From: a virus
Strand: one strand, 5' to 3'
Virus record (IMG/VR): IMGVR_UViG_3300044535_000862
Location: 1 to 27,746 of that record
Length of the DNA: 27,746 bases
Part shown: piece by piece, positions 24,998 through 27,746 of the stretch
Layout: each line of letters starts with the position of its first letter
How positions within the stretch are numbered: position 1 is the stretch's first letter
The notes under the pieces: generated by a model
What the model saw: the letters and a program-made list of their open reading frames with translations, nothing else
Database searches by the model: none
Told to the model about the DNA's origin: nothing
Made by a program: the position numbers and the translations under genes

Positions 24998-25571
24998 ACT
25001 TCCCCTTCTTTACATCGTTGAACCACACACCTTCAAGAAGACGACGAGTTTCACCATCAGTAATAGCAGACATTACAACACCAGCAGTATGATTTCTCTT
25101 ATACCAATTATGACTTCCATCAGTAAATTCAAGACGAAGATATTCTTTATCATTATAAAAGACAATCTCAAACTTTCCACCAAAACCAAACTCCATTCTG
25201 GGTTGAGATTTATCATTATAATCATCTTCTTTTGCCTTCTCTTCGTATGCAAAATGAAAACCTGCTTGGAAACCCTGCCACCTCATTTCATCATACTCGG
25301 AATCAGTTTCTAATTGAGGATATTGCCCCCACCAATCTTTGTATGCCTCTTCTACTGGTGATTTCGTTTTTTCCAGTTCTTCCAAAAATGAGAGTTTGGA
25401 TTGGAGCATTTTGATTTCTTGTTTTAGAAGTTCAATTTCTTTATTGGAATTCATTTGTTTCAAGTAAGGAGTAGCATCCATCACACCATCTTTGATTGCT
25501 TGTCTAAAAGCCTCACGAAGACCATCGGCAACTTCTTCGTGTGTCTGGGGTTTTGGTTGAAAGTCAGTCAT
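24990..25571 (-). CDS. Hypothetical protein, 193 aa, shares a module with 20963-21574
   Basis: ATG 25571 (MTDFQPKPQTHEE) is preferred to the codon two positions earlier. N-terminal helix (VADGLREAFRQAIKDGVMD), coiled coil (KEIELLKQEIKMLQSKLSFL), then KSPVEEAYKDWWGQYPQLET and QGFQAGFHFAYEEKA, matching the middle module of the 203-aa protein. A beta-rich C-terminus (EFGFGGKFEIVFYNDKEYLR) may bind a ligand. A modular adapter-like layout, function unknown. Confidence 0.75.
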   Translation of the reverse strand: MTDFQPKPQTHEEVADGLREAFRQAIKDGVMDATPYLKQMNSNKEIELLKQEIKMLQSKLSFLEELEKTKSPVEEAYKDWWGQYPQLETDSEYDEMRWQGFQAGFHFAYEEKAKEDDYNDKSQPRMEFGFGGKFEIVFYNDKEYLRLEFTDGSHNWYKRNHTAGVVMSAITDGETRRLLEGVWFNDVKKGKYD

Positions 25572-25573
25572 AA

Positions 25574-25777
25574 TCAAAAAGGTGCGTCTTTACGATAAGA
25601 AATGTGGAAGTATTCGTATTCTTCTGTTTTTTTCTCTTCCTCTAAAACATCACGAGCACGGTCAGCAATCTGTCTCAAACTAATGCGAGGGTCATTATAA
25701 GATGTGGGGGTCCAATTATCACACCAACTATCAAGTTCAATAATAACTCGTTCTAATGCTGATTGGGTTTTAGTCAT
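25574..25777 (-). CDS. Hypothetical protein, 67 aa
   Basis: ATG 25777 (MTKTQSALERVIIEL) follows the upstream stop at once; the longer frame to 25810 was rejected because it sits in the previous gene. Helix, then a Trp-rich turn (DSWCDNWTPTSYNDP), then DRARDVLEEEKKTEEYEYFH. The C-terminus is charged. Helical mini-protein of unknown function. Confidence 0.7.
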   Translation of the reverse strand: MTKTQSALERVIIELDSWCDNWTPTSYNDPRISLRQIADRARDVLEEEKKTEEYEYFHISYRKDAPF

Positions 25778-25779
25778 AA

Positions 25780-26070
25780 TTACCAATCCAACTCCACATA
25801 AATGCTCCACCCCAAATTATTAGGTAGATTATCTTTCAAGTATTCTAACATATAATCCTGTAAATCATAAGCAGTTGGTGAGCATTCTTCAATCAGCACA
25901 CCATACTCCAAATCTTCTTCGTGAATACTATACTTCACCCATACATCCACCACTCGTAGGTCAGCATAATTTACACCACCAAATCGTTCTGTGGAATTCT
26001 TGAGTTCTTCAAGTGCCTTTGTAGCAACCTCTTGAATGAGGATTAGATTTTCTTTGATGGTGTCGTTCAT
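25780..26070 (-). CDS. Hypothetical acidic protein, 96 aa
   Basis: ATG 26070 overlaps the preceding stop by ATGA. MNDTIKENLILIQEVATKAL helix, then a beta region (YADLRVVDVWVKYSIHEEDL, YGVLIEECSPTAYDL) and helix MLEYLKDNLPNNL. Alpha/beta, acidic, possible small binding domain. Unknown family. Confidence 0.7.
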   Translation of the reverse strand: MNDTIKENLILIQEVATKALEELKNSTERFGGVNYADLRVVDVWVKYSIHEEDLEYGVLIEECSPTAYDLQDYMLEYLKDNLPNNLGWSIYVELDW

Positions 26071-26351
26071 TCTGCTTTCACTCCACCATAAGTATCAAAA
26101 TAAGGTTTAGGGTCATTAGGATGAGAGTTATGAACAATCTTTGTAGTATTAGGAGAAACGCAAGGAATAGTATTAGGTGTAGTATAAGGAGGAGTATACA
26201 TTTGATAAGGTGTCCTATTCAAATACTCTTCAAGGATATTACAATCCCAAGCATACTTATCATAATACTCCTTACCATATTCAATAGCATCTTCCCTGTT
26301 TGGAAATGCTACTACAAATTTTTCTTTGAAATATAATGAATAAACTTTCAT
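26067..26351 (-). CDS. Hypothetical protein, 94 aa
   Basis: ATG 26351 overlaps the previous stop by ATGA. The first 40 residues are an alpha/beta start (MKVYSLYFKEKFVVAFPNRE, DAIEYGKEYYDKY). The rest is Pro/Thr/Asn-rich and probably disordered (TPPYTTPNTIPCVSPNT, NDPKPYFDTYGG). The N-terminus resembles a small strand-helix unit found in many phage ORFans. Second gene behind module 16. Confidence 0.7.
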   Translation of the reverse strand: MKVYSLYFKEKFVVAFPNREDAIEYGKEYYDKYAWDCNILEEYLNRTPYQMYTPPYTTPNTIPCVSPNTTKIVHNSHPNDPKPYFDTYGGVKAE

Positions 26352-26515
26352 TTTTGGTTTCCCTTTACCAGAAATACTTTGAGTATCTTTCCATCATTAA
26401 GAATATTTACCCGAACATTAGAACATTCATCATAAACATCCCGAAAAAACTCTTCACCCTCACTTGAAATTACTTCAATCCTATTCACATCTGGAAAGTT
26501 TTTTGGAAAGTCCAT
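26348..26515 (-). CDS. Hypothetical protein, 55 aa
   Basis: Starts at ATG 26515, about 25 nt behind the -10 of module 16. MDFPKNFPDVNRIEVISSEG, then EEFFRDVYDECSNVRVNILN and a beta end DGKILKVFLVKG. Alpha/beta, acidic. First gene of an 11-gene unit. Unknown function. Confidence 0.65.
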   Translation of the reverse strand: MDFPKNFPDVNRIEVISSEGEEFFRDVYDECSNVRVNILNDGKILKVFLVKGNQK

Positions 26516-26540
26516 AAGAGGTTTCTGTGTGTATAGAAGT

Positions 26541-26598
26541 ATTATACGACAAAAAGGTGCCCTGTAAAGGCACCTTGTTCCAGTTTGAGAAGTGTCCT
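26541..26598 (-). promoter_or_regulatory. Palindrome/-10 module 16 (degenerate arms)
   Basis: GTTCCAGTTTGAGAAGTGTC from 26577 is the most diverged palindrome but sits exactly 30 bp from a perfect TATAAT (26541-26546) and touches the endonuclease stop. An intrinsic terminator fills the space between. The downstream ACTTCTATACACACAG resembles the starts of the promoters at 23150 and 23466. Confidence 0.6.
26551..26576 (-). terminator. Rho-independent terminator after endonuclease gene
   Basis: On the minus strand an 8-bp stem AAGGTGCC/GGCACCTT with a 7-nt loop (26554-26576) is followed by a T run to 26551. It ends the GIY-YIG unit and lies inside the palindrome-to--10 interval of module 16. 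Confidence 0.8.
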
Positions 26599-27244
26599 AT
26601 GCTATTCGTTTTCTTTTGGAAGTGTCTATACCTCTTGATTTTTGATACCTTGAAAGAGGACCTGATGTTGTAATATATCCAGTTTCAAGACACATCCATT
26701 TTTGTTCGTTTGACTTCTTGCCTGCTTCACTTTTTTGTTGTGAAGTAAGTGCGTAAATGCCCACACCAAGTTCTTTTGCTTTTTTATAACCTTTTATAGC
26801 ATTTTCTCTTCGTTGCTCTGGAGTTAGTGAGTATATACCTATTTTCATTTCACAATTTTTTTTGAGCATTTTATGCCTTTCCTCTTTAGACATAGAAAAC
26901 ATACCACTTTTAGTTTCGTATGTTTTTTTACCAGATTTTCTACTTGCTTCTAAAGAAATCTTCCCCCCACAACTTTCATTTAGGCACCATTTATCGGTAT
27001 TATATACAGGTTTTATCAATCTTCTTTCAACTTCAAGTGCTTCTTCATAACCTTCATCAGTATAATCAAATATCTCTAATATCTGTTTCTTTGGAGTATA
27101 AAGTTCCCAACACCATTTATGAGTTGTAGGAGAACCCCAATACTCTTGATTATAATACCTTTCTTTCTTACTACCATAGTAATAATAAGGTACTTCTTCA
27201 AAAGTAATTTTGTATGTGTAAATTCTTGGACTTTGGTAAGTCAT
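26597..27244 (-). CDS. GIY-YIG homing endonuclease with NUMOD3-like repeats
   Basis: 215 residues from ATG 27244. The GIY-YIG region is recognisable but altered: YTYKITF (9-15), then YYYYGSKKERYY (20-31), EYWGSP, an acidic helix ending EVERRLIKPVYN with the likely metal-binding Glu, and Asn at 82. Three tandem repeats of about 17 residues (113-129, 135-151, 161-177; G-I-Y-S-L-T-x-x-x-R) match NUMOD3-type DNA-binding motifs, and a basic end follows. Similar to T4 Seg-type free-standing homing nucleases. Own late-promoter box ahead and terminator behind. Target site unknown. Confidence 0.8.
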   Translation of the reverse strand: MTYQSPRIYTYKITFEEVPYYYYGSKKERYYNQEYWGSPTTHKWCWELYTPKKQILEIFDYTDEGYEEALEVERRLIKPVYNTDKWCLNESCGGKISLEASRKSGKKTYETKSGMFSMSKEERHKMLKKNCEMKIGIYSLTPEQRRENAIKGYKKAKELGVGIYALTSQQKSEAGKKSNEQKWMCLETGYITTSGPLSRYQKSRGIDTSKRKRIA

Positions 27245-27270
27245 AGTTCTACTTTGTGTTTGGTCTTTAT

Positions 27271-27278
27271 TATTTATA
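27271..27278 (-). promoter_or_regulatory. T4-type late promoter (endonuclease)
   Basis: TATAAATA on the minus strand, the core recognised by the T4-type late sigma factor. It ends 26 nt before the endonuclease ATG and is the likely promoter of that gene. Confidence 0.7.
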
Positions 27279-27279
27279 C

Positions 27280-27303
27280 AAGAAAAGGTGCCCGAGGACA
27301 CCT
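27280..27303 (-). terminator. Rho-independent terminator
   Basis: A 7-bp stem with one G-U pair (AGGTGTC/GGCACCT, 27286-27303) and CTCG loop, followed by TTTTCTT on the minus strand. It ends the gene at 27350 and lies just before the endonuclease late promoter. Confidence 0.8.
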
Positions 27304-27337
27304 AATCTCTGCTTCTGCGACCAAACACAAGCATCAT

Positions 27338-27345
27338 TATTTATA
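27338..27345 (-). promoter_or_regulatory. Second T4-type late promoter box
   Basis: Another TATAAATA followed by AT, directly after the stop at 27350. Transcripts from here would reach the terminator after about 50 nt, so it would give only a short RNA unless the terminator is read through. Confidence 0.55.
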
Positions 27346-27349
27346 ACAA

Positions 27350-27568
27350 TCACCCACAATCTTTATTTGGGTCAAAGTCAAGGTATTCTACCACAGGTTC
27401 TCTACAATACTCACAAAGTCGTTTCCGTGCTTCTTCTAGAGTATCATATCCACCATCAAAATAAACCTCATAGGCAAAGATATTATACCAAGAATACAAA
27501 AATTTCTCTTGTGGAAAATACTTTGTAGTATTACCATAAGTTTCTTTTTTGATACGATACTTTTTCAT
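27350..27568 (-). CDS. Hypothetical basic protein, 72 aa
   Basis: ATG 27568 overlaps the previous stop by ATGA. MKKYRIKKETYGNTTKYFPQ, then FLYSWYNIFAYEVYFDGGYD, then TLEEARKRLCEYCREPVVEY. A beta start, then the 'GGYDTLEEARKRL' turn-and-helix pattern found in many phage ORFans, with a CxxC (CEYC) near the end. Soluble. Possibly a small RNA- or DNA-binding fold, unproven. Confidence 0.75.
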   Translation of the reverse strand: MKKYRIKKETYGNTTKYFPQEKFLYSWYNIFAYEVYFDGGYDTLEEARKRLCEYCREPVVEYLDFDPNKDCG

Positions 27569-27726
27569 TGCCTTTTCCTCACCATCTCACCAATATCATA
27601 AGACAAACCAATCACGGTGCAGATTGGAATACACCACCAAATTGAAAGTCCTGTGAGTGCTACAAGACCATTTATTACCACATAGTAAAGTGGAAATTTA
27701 AGTAAAAAAGAAATAATGTGTTTCAT
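27565..27726 (-). CDS. Membrane microprotein, 53 aa
   Basis: Starts at ATG 27726 near the window edge and ends in an ATGA overlap with the next gene. MKHIISFLLKFPLYYVVING is followed by VALTGLSIWWCIPICTVIGL and a charged end SYDIGEMVRKRQ. Nearly all of the first 40 residues are hydrophobic, so two short spans or one re-entrant pair. Unknown function. Its promoter lies outside the window. Confidence 0.65.
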   Translation of the reverse strand: MKHIISFLLKFPLYYVVINGLVALTGLSIWWCIPICTVIGLSYDIGEMVRKRQ

Positions 27727-27746
27727 CGGATACCACTATCAAAGAG

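Larger units (their letters stand above)
27254..27330. repeat. 12-bp inverted repeat flanking terminator
   Basis: TTGTGTTTGGTC at 27254-27265 and its exact reverse complement at 27319-27330. The 53-bp interval holds the terminator and one late-promoter box. A 10-bp direct repeat ATTATTTATA also occurs twice (27269-27278 and 27336-27345). It may mark a mobile cassette edge or regulatory hairpin. Confidence 0.5.

Overview
The window looks like an accessory 'small-gene' region of a lytic cyanophage, most likely a T4-like cyanomyovirus. Every supported gene is on the minus strand. Genes are mostly 35-130 codons and overlap by ATGA, TGATG or TAATG junctions. Most have no recognisable family. The cyanobacterial link rests on a CAAD-type thylakoid membrane protein (15696-15986), a cyanobacterial-style HNH protein (12500-12976) and many proteins that look like cyanophage ORFans. 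The T4-like link rests on two TATAAATA late-promoter boxes around a GIY-YIG homing endonuclease, and a lone tRNA-Arg(UCU). These assignments come from reading the sequence; no database was searched.

Layout, following transcription from high to low coordinates. 27726-27350: two small genes, then a late-promoter/terminator segment and the GIY-YIG endonuclease (27244-26597). 26515-23513: an 11-gene operon of unknown small proteins, some sharing modules with a protein near 21 kb. 23440-18534: a long run of overlapping small genes. 18510-16599: small genes including several one-pass membrane proteins, a DUF1778-like protein and three look-alike helical proteins. 16434-14770: the CAAD protein and charged proteins. 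14675-13016: small acidic proteins, tRNA-Arg and a metallophosphoesterase. 12976-12343: an HNH nuclease behind a consensus sigma-70 promoter. 12256-8718: small genes with one probable frameshift. 8627-6896: an SF2 helicase and two small genes. 6800-5656: a probable restriction-modification pair. 5572-2580: small genes plus an ArdA-like antirestriction protein. 2193-1: small genes and a DUF2786 protein.

The strongest unexplained structure is a promoter/junction module repeated 16 times. Each copy has a roughly 22-bp palindrome, usually built on GTGCCA...TGGCAC, lying 29-31 bp upstream of a -10 hexamer (TATAAT-like, often with an extended TGn). No -35 box is visible. Palindromes sit at or just after the last stop codon of one operon, and the -10 starts the next, so the modules divide the region into about 16 transcription units. 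Some palindromes have a different sequence but the same symmetry and spacing. In several copies a second hairpin lies between the palindrome and the -10, and in five copies near the low end a GACTC lies 12-13 bp outside the palindrome.

Functionally the recognisable genes point to DNA transactions and defence (restriction-modification pair, ArdA, HNH, GIY-YIG, SF2 helicase, DUF2786) and to the host membrane (CAAD and many tiny membrane proteins). The rest look like early host-takeover genes of unknown function, which fits promoters readable by host sigma-70 RNA polymerase. Thirty of the CDS calls are 58 codons or shorter and were found by reading gaps between longer frames.
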